Shown: positions 1 to 11,691, counted from the stretch's first letter. The stretch is 64,000 bases of DNA from Lactuca virosa (GCA_928212115.1 CAKMRJ010003334.1:26803098-26867097); one strand, 5' to 3'. Notes: generated by a model not told the origin, from the letters alone. A program made the numbers and translations.

Positions 1-8
1 GTCATAAC
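1..8 (-). repeat. Gypsy LTR remnant left of Copia-1, ending in TSD ATAAC
   Basis: Bases 4-8 (ATAAC) are the left target-site duplication of Copia-1. Its partner is 7950-7954. Joining 1-8 to 7955 onward recreates the phrase GTCATAACTTCTTCG, which also occurs in the gypsy LTR near 62746. Copia-1 therefore inserted into a relative of that LTR. Confidence 0.7.
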
Positions 9-865
9 TGTTGGATTAGGTGTCTAAGCCCATAACTATAATTGGTATGTACTTGAATGATAGCAGCACAGTCCTTTTGGATTGCCCTCAACCTAGCAAC
101 TGGACAAGAAATTATGAAAGAGAGATATTAATTTATAAGATTAATTAAATTAATATAAATGATTTATTAATATGTTAATGGATTAATATATTAATTAGAA
201 ATCATTATGTTTAATTAATTGTTAGCCAGAAATTAATCAGAATTGATTTTAGGGTTAAAAGAATTAATTATAAGGTGCAGGGACTAGTTTGCAATTATCT
301 AATAGTTGAGTGGAAGGCTCTAGAACCCCCTTGGAAGAGGGTGGACGAAATCTTTAGGGGAAACCCTAATAATTTCGTCCATAGGGGCTTGGATAAGGCC
401 CTTGGGTTTGCTTAGGCCCTAAGCAAAGGATAACTAGGGTTTCCCTTAAACCCTAGATCCCTCAGCTATATAAGGAGCCTCCTGGTTCATGTTTTTGGAC
501 ACTCTTTCTTTTGAAGAAACCCTAAGGCCGAGATTTTGCATTACTCCCTCTCCCCTCTCTCTCCCAAGTTTCCTTCTTGCTAGTTCTTGGGTGTGATTCC
601 ATTAGAGGCATTACATTTGTGGTGCTAAGCTTCCAAGAAGATCAAGATCAAGATCAAGGGAATATCAATTGTTTGCTATAACAATTGAAAGGTATGTAAA
701 CCCTAAACCCTAGTTTGTTAATTTCGAAATTAGCCTCTCTCCTCTAGGGTTCTTGTTTTGCAATTCAAAGTTGTATGTTCAATAGTTAAAACATAGATCC
801 AAAGTAGGTTGCATGTGAACTTAGGAATTGTTTTCTAGTTTATTTGTTGTACCTAAAACCCATCA
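9..865 (+). repeat. Copia-1 5' LTR
   Basis: The 857-bp LTR starts TGTTGGATTAGG and ends AAACCCATCA. It pairs with 7094-7949 over its whole length. U3 is AT-rich with repeated AATTAAT blocks. It carries a TATA box near 466, a pyrimidine-rich stretch around 541-570 after the likely start site, and a 5' splice-site-like AAAG|GTATGT at 689-697 in the downstream part. Confidence 0.95.
466..474 (+). promoter_or_regulatory. TATA box of Copia-1 5' LTR
   Basis: The sequence CTATATAAG lies mid-LTR, as expected for the U3/R border, with transcription likely starting about 30 bp downstream. The same box is kept in the 3' LTR at about 7553-7561. Confidence 0.7.
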
Positions 866-866
866 G

Positions 867-879
867 TGGTATCAGAGCC
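867..879 (+). other. Primer-binding site, tRNA-iMet type (Copia-1)
   Basis: TGGTATCAGAGCC begins one base after the 5' LTR. It is the usual complement of the 3' end of plant initiator methionine tRNA and primes minus-strand DNA synthesis. Confidence 0.95.
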
Positions 880-1489
880 ATTATTGTTTTAAATTGAATT
901 GCTACAATTGTTGAATTGCAAATTAGGGTTTATAGCTATTAAACCCTAAAGGCCAAATTTTCGATTTCTAGGGTTTTGGATCAAAGGGTTTTTTTCGAAA
1001 ACCCTAGCCTCCAAAGAACCCTAATCGAAATTAGGGTTAGGGTTTTGAAAACCCTAGCCTCCTCCCTTGTAAATTTCGAAATATGCTAGAGGATAACTAG
1101 GGTTTTTGTTTTGGATAATTGTTACTTAATTAGATTAATTGGATAATTATCCTTACCCTATTTTTCGAAATTTAGAGGGATAAGGATTAGGATTAAATTA
1201 ATGGATTAATTTAATTAGATAATCCTTACAAGATTTAATAATTTGATTAATAGTTAATTAAAAGATAAATATTAAATCTAGTTAATTGGTTTATTTAAAT
1301 TTAAATTTAATAGCTTAAATTTCGAAATTTATAAACCCTTGAAGTTTTAAAATGTTTTAAAACACCTATATATATATTATAATTAAAAGTTTAATATTAT
1401 ATATGTATAAGAACATGGTCAGTCAAATCGCTAGTATGCCTCATTCACGAAGCTAATCTATAGGGGGGTATAAGGAAACTGCCTATAAA

Positions 1490-2100
1490 ATGGTAGTTGA
1501 ATGGGTGTCCACTCTCACCCACCGCTTCCTTGATTAGTGGAGGGTCGTTAGCAGAACGGATTTGATAGGACAACTACTTCTCATTAAAAGTATAATGATA
1601 TTAAAGAAAGTACTAGAACATTATTTTCAAAATCCCAACTCTAGTTACTTTAGGAAAAATGTGAAAAGTATGCTAATCCATGAAATTGCACATTATGCTT
1701 TATTGGTCGTTAGTGGAGCGTGTGTGGTTAACCAGCACACTAAAAGGCACTAATAAAGAGTAGTAATGGGTATCTCATAATTGTCATTTTGATGGAGCGT
1801 GTGTGGTTTACCAGCACATCAATAGTTAATGATAAAGACAATGAGGTTACCAAGCACATTTGCATGGTTATTCACATCTTGTTTGTGATCCTCGGCATCC
1901 CAGTCACAAATAGAAGAGCATAATCTGAGATTAAAACATGCCATTGAATAGTTTCAATGTATCTCAAAAGAATTAGGAATTTCACTTCGTTTGTTTCGTC
2001 TAATGGTGGAATTGGTGAATCGTCATTCACCTACCTTTATGAAATTTGCACTTGGATCTCGGCATCCCATTTCTAAGTTGTGAATCTTCATAGTTGGATC
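1490..2100 (+). promoter_or_regulatory. Conserved copia leader with paired hairpin motifs
   Basis: Two copies of a self-complementary motif of the form GGAGCGTGTGTGGTTAACC followed by AGCACA lie at 1715-1740 and 1794-1819. Two TCGGCATCCCA boxes lie near 1892 and 2058. A block around 1505-1560 contains CCACCGCTTCCTTGATTAG. The same modules recur, in order, in the leaders of Copia-C (57170-57500) and Copia-B (54120-54480). They are non-coding yet kept between elements with different LTRs, which suggests an RNA role such as dimerisation or packaging. That role is inferred. Confidence 0.5.
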
Positions 2101-2176
2101 CTAACCTTGATATTATATCTTTGGGTTATTCTATTAAGGTATCTTGAAATCTAACTAAAACTTTCTTTCTTTTCAG

Positions 2177-3229
2177 ATGTCTACTCCTGGAAACACTTCT
2201 GCTTCATCCTCCTCCAACCAGAACTTCTCTTTGCTCAATATCTGCTCCAAAGTCGTTATGGATGGCTCAAACTATAACGATTGGATGCGCAACATCAAGA
2301 TGGCTCTTCGTTTCGAGAACAAAGAATATGTTCTTGAAAAGGAGCTCAAAGAGCTTGATGAGAATGAAGCTACTCCTGAAGATCTTGCTGCCTACAAGAA
2401 ACATTACGATGATGCTACCAAAGTGGCATGCATCATGGTGGCAACTATGTCCCCAGAACTGCAGAGGTACTACTATGAGGACTACTGGCCTTTCGAGATG
2501 AACAAGGACCTTATGGAAAAGTACCATAAGCGAGCTCGTCAAGAAAAGTTCGAAGTAGTCAAGTCACTCATGGCTTGCAAGATGAAAGATGGGGAGTCGG
2601 TTGTGTCACATGTGCAAAGAATGCAACGCTACATAGAGCGTTTGGTCAAGCTCAATATTCACTTTGATGAGGAATTGGCCATTGACATGGTCTTGAACTC
2701 ACTTCCTGAATGTTATGGTCAGTTTATTCTAACTTACCATTTGAACAATACTGAGCAGACCTTGGCCCAATTGCACAACTTGTTGCAGACAGCTGAGGCA
2801 GGGATGAAGGGTAAAAGTATACCCTCCACACCTACGAGTGCCCCTGTTTTGGCTATTGGACAGGGAAAGGGGAAAAAGAGGAAAGGTCCTCCCAAGCAAA
2901 ACTGGAAGAGCAAGGCTCAAGCTGGGTCATCTAGTAATGGCCCAAAGGCTAAGCCCAATGGTTTCCACTCCCCATGTTTCTGATCCAAAAGAGGCAGTTT
3001 GCTTTCACTGCAACCAAAAGGGCATTGGAAGAGATCTTGCCCACAATATCTGCAAGATATCAAGGATGGCAAAGTGAAGCCATTTTCGGCAGGTATTTAC
3101 ACTATTTCTGCTAATAACTCATTATCTTCTCGTTCATGGGTCCTTGATACAGGATGTGGTTTTCATATCTGTTCTGATTTGCAGGGTTTAAAGGAAAGTG
3201 AGGAGATAGAGCGAGGAAGGATAAACTGA
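2177..3229 (+). pseudogene. Copia-1 gag and protease, frameshifted
   Basis: Gag is the structural protein of the cytoplasmic particle. The first ORF (268 residues, 2177-2983) has the copia gag (UBN2-type) region: NDWMRNIKMALRF near residue 36 and LNSLPECYGQFILTYH near residue 175. A basic GKGKKRKG tract follows. The zinc knuckle C-x2-C-x4-H-x4-C is split between two frames around 2995-3045, and the protease active site (LDTG at about 3143-3154) lies back in the first frame. So there are at least two indels here and a third before pol at 3232. The start is taken at 2177 because it directly follows a CAG acceptor-like site and aligns with the Copia-C gag start. Confidence 0.85.
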
Positions 3230-3231
3230 TC

Positions 3232-6226
3232 ATGGGAAACAGAAAGTCTTCACCAGTAACCAAGATCGGAGTTTATCAGCTTCTGCTTAGTAATGATGTT
3301 AGATTAGATTTAATAAATTGTTGCTATTCGTCTGAGATGACGAGAAACATTATTTCATTTCATGCATTGTTCAGACAACGTTTTGCATATTCTTTTAATG
3401 ATTTGAATGGTTCAATTTCTGTTTATAAGAATGGTGTTTTTATGTTTAAAGCTTTGCCTTGTAATGGTGTGTATGAAACAGTGACTTGTGTTGATAGCCT
3501 AGGAAATAGTGTACTTAATATTGACTTGTCTAATAGTGTAGACAAGGCATGCTTGTGGCATTGTCGTCTTGGACACATTAACAAGAAACGCATAGCCCAA
3601 CTCCAAAAGGATGGAGTGTTGGAATCATTTGACCTAAAGTCAGATGACATGTGTGAATCTTGTCTTTTGGGAAAGATGACAAAATCACCATTCACAGGGT
3701 CTTGTGAAAGAGGTGAAGGTCTGTTGGATCTCATACACACAGATGTGTGTGGGCCCTTCAGATCAACTACAAGAGATGCTAATCGATTCTATGTGACTTT
3801 CACTGACGATTATAGCAGATATGGATATATCTACTTGATCAAGCATAAGTCAGAAACTTTTGAAAAGTTCAAAGAGTTTAAGCATGAAGTCGAAAATCAA
3901 TTGGGCAGAAAGATAAAGATACTTAGATCCGATAGAGGCGGGGAGTATCTTAGTATCGAGTTTAACGACTATCTGAAAGAATGTGGGATAGTCTCACAAT
4001 TGACTCCTCCTAGGACACCACAGTTAAATGGTGTAGCTGAGAGGCGTAATCGAACCTTGTTAGACATGGTTCGTTCTATGATGAGTCGGGCTTCGCTTCC
4101 CATTCACTTCTGGGGGTATGCCTTAGAGACAGCCGCCCACATCCTCAATCTTGTCCCTACAAAGAAGGTTGCCAAAACACCTCACGAAATGTGGACAGGG
4201 AAAGTTCCCTCGTTAGCACATATTAAAGTCTGGGGTTGTGAAGCTTTCATAAGACGAGAGACTCACGACAAGCTAGCAGCTAGAAGTGAGAAATGTGTTT
4301 TCATTGGTTACCCAAAGCAGTCTTTTGGATATTTGTTCTACAGGCCTAGTGAGAACGTGGTCTTTGTAGCACGAAGAGGAGTCTTTCTTGAAAGAGAGCT
4401 CATATTCAAAGAGGACAGTGGGAGCACTATTGACCTTGAAGAAATTCAAGAGTCGGCCAATGAAGGAACCTTAGATGACACTAGCATTCAAACAGAGGAA
4501 ACAGTTCCTGTTGAACCAATTGATAACTCATTACCTCTTAGAAGATCCACTAGGGTGAGTGTGCCACCTGAGTTGTATGGTTTTCATATTACTTCAGATG
4601 GTGACACATTCATAAGTGACAGAACACTGGTAAACTTAGATGAACCAGTCACTTATAAGGAAGCAATGGCAGGCCCAGAGGCTTCCAAGTGGAAAGAGGC
4701 AATGGACAGCGAGATTAAGTCCATGTATGACAACCAAGTTTGGAATTTGGTTGATAGTGCACCAGGTCGCAAGACAGTTGGGTGCAAATGGATCTTCAAG
4801 AAGAAGACAGACATGGATGGGAATGTGCACACATTCAAAGCTCGACTGGTTGCAAAAGGTTTCACTCAAACCCCAGGGGTTGACTATGATGAGACCTTCT
4901 CACCAGTAGCTAAGATTAAATCTATTAGGATATTGCTCGCCATAGCTGCCTTTCATGATTATGAAATCTGGCAGATGGATGTCAAAACTGCTTTCCTTAA
5001 TGGGAAGTTGGCTGAAGATGTTTACATGAGTCAGCCAGAGGGTTTTGTTGATGCAAAGTTCCCCAATAGAGTGTGCAAGCTTGAGAAATCCATTTATGGA
5101 TTGAAACAAGCATCTCGTAGTTGGAATCTTTGCTTCCATGAGAAAGTCAAAGAGTTTGGTTTCTCTAGAAGTGAAGATGAGTTTTGTGTGTATATCAAGG
5201 CTAGTGGGAGTATAGTAACTTTTCTGGTGTTATATGTCGATGACATATTACTCATTGGTAACGACGTTCCAACCTTGAAAGAAGTTAAGTCCTGGCTTGG
5301 AAAGTGTTTTGCCATGAAAGACCTTGGAGAAGCTGCCTATATTCTTGGGATTAGAATATTGAGAGATAGAAAGAAGAGACTAATTGGACTTAGTCAGAGC
5401 ACATACTTGGATAAGGTACTAAAGAGGTTTAGTATGGAAAACTCCAAGAAGGGAGAGCTACCTATCCAGAGCAATACCAAATTGAGTAAGACTCAATGCC
5501 CGAGTACAGATGTTGAAATAGATGACATGAGTCGTGTACCTTATGCTTCCGCTGTCGGATCGATCATGTACGCTATGACATGTACTCGCCCTGATGTGGC
5601 ATTTGCTTTGAGCATGGTCAGTCGCTATCAGGGAAACCCAGGTAGAGCTCATTGGATAGCAGTTAAGAATATACTCAAGTATTTGCGAAGGACAAAGGAC
5701 TGGGTTCTTGTGCTTGGTGGCAGTGATACTTTGAGAGTAGATGGTTACAGTGATGCCAACTTTCAGACGGATAGAGATAACTTCCGTTCTCAGTCGGGCT
5801 GGGTATTTTTACTGAATGGAGGAGCAGTTTCTTGGAAGAGTTCCAAGCAAAATACGGTGGCTGATTCTACTTGTGAATCAGAGTACATTGCAGCAAGTGA
5901 AGCGTCGAAAGAAGCAGCTTGGTTGAGGAACTTCATCGGGGATCTCGGAGTTGTTCCAACCATCCAAAGAGCCTATGGAACTGTTCTGCGATAATGAAGG
6001 AGCGGTTGCCTTGACAAAGGAACCAAGAGATCATGGTAAGACCAGACATATCGACAGAAAGTACCATTTCATCAGACATAGAGTAGAAGAAGGCCATCTT
6101 ATAGTAAAGAGGGTGTCATCTGAAGATAACCCAGCAGATCCTCTCACAAAGGGTCTGAGTAGGGCTAAGCATATTCAGCATGCTCGGAGCATAGGACTGA
6201 AAGATGATATTAGTTTTAGTAGTTAG
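3232..6226 (+). pseudogene. Copia-1 pol: integrase, reverse transcriptase, RNase H
   Basis: The 920-residue frame 3232-5994 has the His/Cys zinc region (HCRLGH ... CESCLLGK, residues about 109-145), then an integrase core with the D,D-35-E signature: HTDVCGPF near 170, FTDDYSRYG, then SDRGGEYL with Glu after PQLNGVAERRN. Reverse transcriptase follows (KARLVAKGFTQ, QMDVKTAFLNG, YGLKQASRSW, and the YVDD catalytic box at about 5233-5244). RNase H begins with DGYSDANF and ends past a frameshift near 5955, continuing at 5951-6226 (ADPLTKGL). It copies element RNA into DNA and integrates it. The frame is nearly intact, and the lesions at the protease junction and in RNase H should block function. 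Confidence 0.92.
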
Positions 6227-7093
6227 ATTAGTTTTTGAAACTTGTAACAAAGTAAATGTAATTGACTTTTGGTGATTAAATAATAAAGTATTATTTATAA
6301 GTTTGGCTACTACCTTTTGTCAATTGTTTATTATTGTGTTTCATTTTTGCATGTTTTACTTCCTGAATAATGAGATTATTCAAACTCCACAGTCACTCGT
6401 ACTCTTTGAAGTAAGTAGTGAATTAAGACTGTCATGAATTGGATTGCAGATTGTCTAAGGATAGACATGGCAATAGAATTGCTGCAACGTTCATGAGTAC
6501 TCAGAAATTGAGATTTGAGTATTGGATAAACCCTCGCTCAGAGTATTACTTCATGGAATTCATCACGAGTAATACTGAGACGATAATATCTTGTAATCTT
6601 GAAACGAAGATATATGAGTTGTGATTTACAAGTCGGTCATACATTGGTGATACGAAAACGCATCAGTAACTTGGTGTTATAAAACGTATTGTCATGCATA
6701 ATTTGATGAGTAAAAGATACAAGCATATGAGTCAACGTTTATTCGTTCCTTTTGCCCTAACAGGAAAAGCGATATCTGTGGGCCCCTCGATGATTTGGTG
6801 TTGACTTATGTGTTGGGCCCAGCCAGGACTAAATTGATGTGTTCGATTAGAAGTCCTACATCATCACAAATCAGGAATCGGGAAACATAGATTCTGGACA
6901 AACAGATTGATCACATTCCATGTCTTTTGTCTGGGGATATCAAGCAGAACGAAGGGTTATATGATCACTTATCTTAGGACACGTAACTGACTGGGTCAGA
7001 GTTCGGCAGCAGCTTTTTGGAAGCTACAATTTGCTGGTCAAATTTAGAAGGCATACTAGCAATTATAGTTACAGACTTATCCAAGTGGGAGAC
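6227..7093 (+). other. Copia-1 3' non-coding tract and polypurine tract
   Basis: About 870 bp lie between pol and the 3' LTR without a convincing ORF. They hold a block near 6766-6810 (AAGCGATATCTGTGGGCCCC) that is also found, reversed, in Copia-A (about 21005-21045) and Copia-B (about 49565-49605). They end in the polypurine tract AAGTGGGAGA (about 7083-7092), which primes plus-strand synthesis. Such conservation outside coding sequence suggests an RNA element; that is inference. Confidence 0.75.
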
Positions 7094-7949
7094 TGTTGGA
7101 TTAGGTGTCTAAGCCCATAACTATAATTGGTATGTACTTGAATTGATAGCAGCACAGTCCTTTTGGGTTGCCCTCAACCTAGCAACTGGACAAGGAAATT
7201 ATGAAAAGAGAGATATTAATTTATAAGATTAATAAATTAATATAAATGATTTATTAATATGTTAATGGATTAATATATTAATTAGAAATCATTATGTTTA
7301 ATTAATTGTTAGCTAGAAATTAATCAGAATTGATTTTGGGGTTAAAAGAATTAATTATAAGGTGCAGGGACTAGTTTGCAATTATCTAATAGTTGAGTGG
7401 AAGGCTCTAGAACCCCCTTGGAAGAGGGTGGACGAAATCTTTAGGGGAAACCCTAATAATTTCGTCCATAGGGGCTTGGATAAGGCCCTTGGGTTTGCTT
7501 AGGCCCTAAGCAAAGGATAACTAGGGTTTCCCTTAAACCCTAGATCCCTCAGCTATATAAGGAGCCTCCTGGTTCATGTTTTTGGACACTCTTTCTTTTG
7601 AAGAAACCCTAAGGCCGAGAATTTGCATACTCCCTCTCCCCTCTCTCTCCAAGTTTCCTTCTTGCTAGTTCTTGGGTGTGATTCCATTAGAGGCATTACA
7701 TTTGTGGTGCTAAGCTTCCAAGAAGATCAAGATCAAGATCAAGGGAATATCAATTGTTTGCTATAACAATTGAAAGGTATGTAAACCCTAAACCCTAGTT
7801 TGTTAATTTCGAAATTAGCCTCTCTCCTCTAGGGTTCTTGTTTTGCAATTCAAAGTTGTATGCTCAATAGTTAAAACATAGATCCAAAGTAGGTTGCATA
7901 TGAACTTAGGAATTGTTTCTAGTTTATTTGTTGTACCTAAAACCCATCA
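7094..7949 (+). repeat. Copia-1 3' LTR
   Basis: The 856-bp LTR is almost identical to 9-865 and is followed by the TSD ATAAC at 7950-7954. Visible differences are one- to few-base indels in the AATTAAT runs and a few substitutions. Confidence 0.95.
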
Positions 7950-8257
7950 ATAACTTCTTCGTTATAACTCGGATTTCGATGAGGTTTTCACCTAAATGTT
8001 TCTAAAGAAATTATCTACAACTTTAAATAATAAAATTTTACTTATTTCAAATTTTATATTTTCGTTAAATTTCAACATTTGACTTTTGATTGGAATCTCA
8101 TAAGACTTCCAATATTTTCCGAGTGATTTTAAACATAGTTTTACTTCATTTCTAGTAAAAACTATTTGTTAGAACTCAACGCTCAAATTCATATAATATT
8201 TCATTATATTTTTCACTTTTAAATTACATAACACGATAACTAAACGTGTATGTTACA
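7950..8257 (-). repeat. Gypsy LTR fragment (host of Copia-1)
   Basis: It contains CTTCGTTATAACTCGGATTT, matching the LTR near 62750-62775 in the same orientation, so the parent element reads on the minus strand. It ends at ...GTATGTTACA (8257), the complement of a TGTAAC LTR start. What follows at 8258 is copia internal sequence, so this gypsy inserted into Copia-2. Its other end lies off the left edge. Confidence 0.6.
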
Positions 8258-9300
8258 GTTAGGACTGAATTGATGTGTTCAATTAAGTTCTATGTCAGAC
8301 GAATCAGAGATCGAGAAATAACTGCTGGACAATAAGTATGACTATGTTCCATGTAATTGTACGAACGATATCTAGAATAGAGGATTATACGATCCCTTAT
8401 CTTACGGACAGGTTATTGATAAGATCAAAGAGTTTTGAGAACTCCGATTGCTAATCAGATCCAGAAGTTGCATTTGCATTTGTAGTTATTAGACTTATCC
8501 AAGTGGGAGACTGTTGGATTAGTGTCTAAGTCCGTAACTATATTTGGTATGTACTTGACCCGATTGTGCATGGTTCTTTTGGGTTGCATTCACCAAAGCA
8601 ACTTGACTGGAGGAATATTAGAGAAAGAGGTTATTATGGTTTATTAATATATTATAAGAATAATATATTAAAAGAAAAATCATATTTGTTTAATTAACAT
8701 TGGTCAAGAATTAATTGAGAATTAATTCGGTGATCAAAAGAAGTTAATTGAACTAGGGGGACTGAATTGTAATTATATGATAGTTACAAGGTTGGGCAAG
8801 GAAACCCTAAATGATAGGGTGGACGAATTCTAAGGATAAGGCCTTAAGAATTCGTCCATAATAGGGATTCTAGAATTATCTTATGGGCTGCTTGGTGACT
8901 AAGTAACCAGATAAGGATAATGATTGAAACCCTAATTCCTACACGTATATAAGAACCCCTTTTGCATGAGAATTTGGCTAGACCTAACCCTAGAAGTCTT
9001 AGAGCCGAATTTATCCTCTCCCCTCTCTCTCTCTCTCTTGTTTCATCCAATTGCTTTTGGTGTTTGTGATTCATTAGAGGCACAACATTTGAGGTGCTAA
9101 AGTTCACAAGGCTTCAAGATCTACAATCAACAATCAAGGTAATCATCTAGATCTTGTTTTGTTATACTAATTTCGAATTATATACACTAGATATAGGGTT
9201 TGTAAGTCTTGGATGAATTGCATGTACAATAGAGAAACTTAGATCCAAGCATTAGGGTTTGCATGAGCACATAGGATGTTCTTTTGGCTCAAACCCATCA
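8258..9300 (+). mobile_element. Copia-2, 3' fragment with LTR
   Basis: 8258-8511 aligns with the 3' non-coding tract of Copia-1 (GGACTGAATTGATGTGTTC compared with 6826 onward) and ends in the polypurine tract AAGTGGGAGA. 8512-9300 is its 789-bp 3' LTR, starting TGTTGGATTAGTGTC and ending CAAACCCATCA. The LTR differs clearly from that of Copia-1. A donor-like AAG|GTAATC occurs near 9136-9144. The 5' part is cut off by the gypsy LTR at 8257 and lies outside the window or is lost. Confidence 0.85.
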
Positions 9301-9985
9301 AACACAACTACAAAAATTGTTAACTCTCTTAGACATTTCATCAAACACTTGTAAGACATCATTTTTCATTAGTTGATAACCCTTTTTGTCAATTAATTTT
9401 CACACTGAATATGCTTATAGGTACATGTAATCCATACAAAAGTAACATCACTAGCAAAAAAAATAAAAGAAAAAAAATCGTTTTTAGTTCATCATTTGAA
9501 AAACTAGTGCCTACAATCAATTGTTTCGAGAATTTTTAGATTTTCAATGTAAATATCAATATTAAAAAAAATTATATAGATTCACAATGTTTTCAGTTTT
9601 ACTCAACATCATCACCAAAAAATCATAAGAAAATAAAAATCATTTTTAGTTCGTGATTTGAAAAATAGTTCATATATTAACAATTCAGCGTCGATGATGA
9701 AAGAATCTTTAATTGATGAACGAAACTAACCTTATTGAACGAGAAATCTTTGATTTATGAAGAAATTAGATTGTTCAATAGATAAAATTGTTTCTTGTAT
9801 AATTGAATACCTACTTCAAGTGTATGCAACACAGAAGAATTTCATATGGATTCTCGTTCAGCTCAGCCCATGCATGCATCAATTCTGGCCCAACTCATTT
9901 AAAATATTATTTTCACCTAAATTCCCTTTATGAGCTCGATTGGACAAGCATTATCCTCACAGTCCTCACCCAAATCGGATCTTTT
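9301..9985. other. AT-rich non-coding DNA
   Basis: I see no gene. Two imperfect direct copies of a segment (AATCATTTTTAGTTCGTGA-like) lie at about 9475-9505 and 9635-9665. The origin is not recognised. Confidence 0.5.
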
Positions 9986-9993
9986 TATATATA

Positions 9994-10055
<62 letters not shown>
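9986..10055. repeat. (TA)n microsatellite
   Basis: About 70 bp of nearly pure TA dinucleotide, with one phase slip near 10000. The apparent ORF across it is an artefact of the repeat. Confidence 0.95.
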
Positions 10056-10058
<3 letters not shown>

Positions 10059-10386
10059 ACTAGGACCCAATTAATCTCTTATTAGTCTCTAGGCGCTATC
10101 CGACCGACTAAAAGGCACCTACCGATTAATGAGCGAAGCAGCAACAATCAATGAAATCTTAACACTTTGAAGAAATTATATATCAATAAAAACTATTTAA
10201 GGAAAGATTAGTGTTGTATTAATCATATTAACCTATTTTGTTATAATATTAGTGGCATTTGCGAACTTTTTATGATATTAGTAATATTTTTTTTTCTAAT
10301 TCAACGAATTAGCAATTTAGGGTCCCTCTTAATCCCCAGATTTATCCCCACCAAGCCGATTTATCCCTTAACCCAGTCCACCAACT

Positions 10387-10626
<240 letters not shown>

Positions 10627-11691
10627 TAATGTGGATGACATTTATTATGTGGTCGTAAAGACAATTTTGGACTAATTGATGAAAAAAATGAATGAATATG
10701 ATCCAAAGGTTTATGATATTATAATAGAATAACACGTACCATATAATCACACAAATTTCATTATTAGAATATTTTAGTCAATTAAACTTATTTAAAAAAA
10801 GGAAAATTATGGACTTGAAGGGATAAATAATTCTCTTTATTTTAAAAATCTGATTTTTTTAATTAATTCAAATTTCAGTTCTAATGTAATTCTTAATCAT
10901 AATCGATTTTATTCTGTCAAACTGACATTCTGTTAGAACAATATTCTATGAGAATGCTAGCCATAAACTAATAGGGTCTTGAATAAGAAAGCTTGAGGTT
11001 TTGTCTAGTAAGAACGGATATAAGATCGTTCTTAAACCATTATCCAAGAATGAGTCGAATAACATAACATTTGAATAGTAAAAATATTGATGTAAAAGAT
11101 ACGCTTGTAGAAACCTTTTACACTTTTATGATAATAAACTTAAAAGAGAATTAGAAATTGAAATACATCAAAATAATAAAAAATCATAAAAAAACATTCT
11201 TGAAATTCGTGAAAGAATCCCTCTCTCCTTCTTGGTTCGTTTCTAGTGTGTATGTAATCAAACACAAAAACAAAGCTTCATTTTTTAAATAATACTCTGT
11301 CATTGACCAAATAGAATAAGAGGTATTATATAAGAATGATTTAGAATTATTTTACAATGAATTTACAAAAAAAAAACACACACACACACAAAATAGTTAA
11401 AGAATCAAACTATACATTCATCATGGGCATTTTAAAAGAATAAAACAATAAATTATGATAGAATGTGGTAGACATTAAAGAATTATAGTTTATTTTTAAG
11501 TATACAATGCAAAACCATTGTGACAGGATGTGGTGAACACTGAACATTTTTATTTACATTGATTCTTGTTCAATCATCACTTGATTTTACTCATAATCAA
11601 TTTAGCTATCTTTCTTCTACTTTCATGAAAATCAAAATCAACACATATTTTTAGAAATTCTAAAACATTTCTTACATAAAAAAGTTATTAT
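10627..11691. other. AT-rich non-coding DNA before Gypsy-O
   Basis: I see no ORF or RNA gene worth calling. The last five bases, 11687-11691 (ATTAT), are the probable left target-site duplication of Gypsy-O. AATAT after its 3' LTR (40228-40232) matches at four of five positions. Confidence 0.6.

Larger units (their letters stand above)
692..2176 (+). other. Predicted leader intron of Copia-1 (LTR donor to gag ATG)
   Basis: The donor-like AAAG|GTATGT at 692 lies inside the 5' LTR. The acceptor is a long pyrimidine run ending TTTTCAG at 2176, directly abutting the gag ATG at 2177. Removing 1485 bp would delete the primer-binding site and a leader with many upstream ATGs, putting gag near the cap. 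Copia-C has the same two signals in the same places. This is inference from signals only; no transcript is available. Confidence 0.5.
9..7949 (+). mobile_element. Copia-1, complete Ty1/copia LTR retrotransposon
   Basis: The element runs LTR (9-865), primer-binding site, leader, gag, protease, integrase, reverse transcriptase, RNase H, long 3' non-coding tract, polypurine tract and LTR (7094-7949). Integrase before reverse transcriptase is the Ty1/copia order. The LTRs are 857 and 856 bp, begin TGTTGG and end CCCATCA. The insertion is bounded by a perfect 5-bp duplication ATAAC (4-8, 7950-7954). The LTRs differ by only a few substitutions and short indels, so the insertion is fairly young. Even so, gag-pol has several frameshifts and the copy is probably not autonomous. 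I cannot name the copia lineage with certainty. Confidence 0.95.

Noticed and set aside
1562..1753. 63-residue ORF in the Copia-1 leader
   Set aside because: It overlaps the conserved hairpin module, is inside the predicted leader intron, and is not kept as an ORF in Copia-B or Copia-C.
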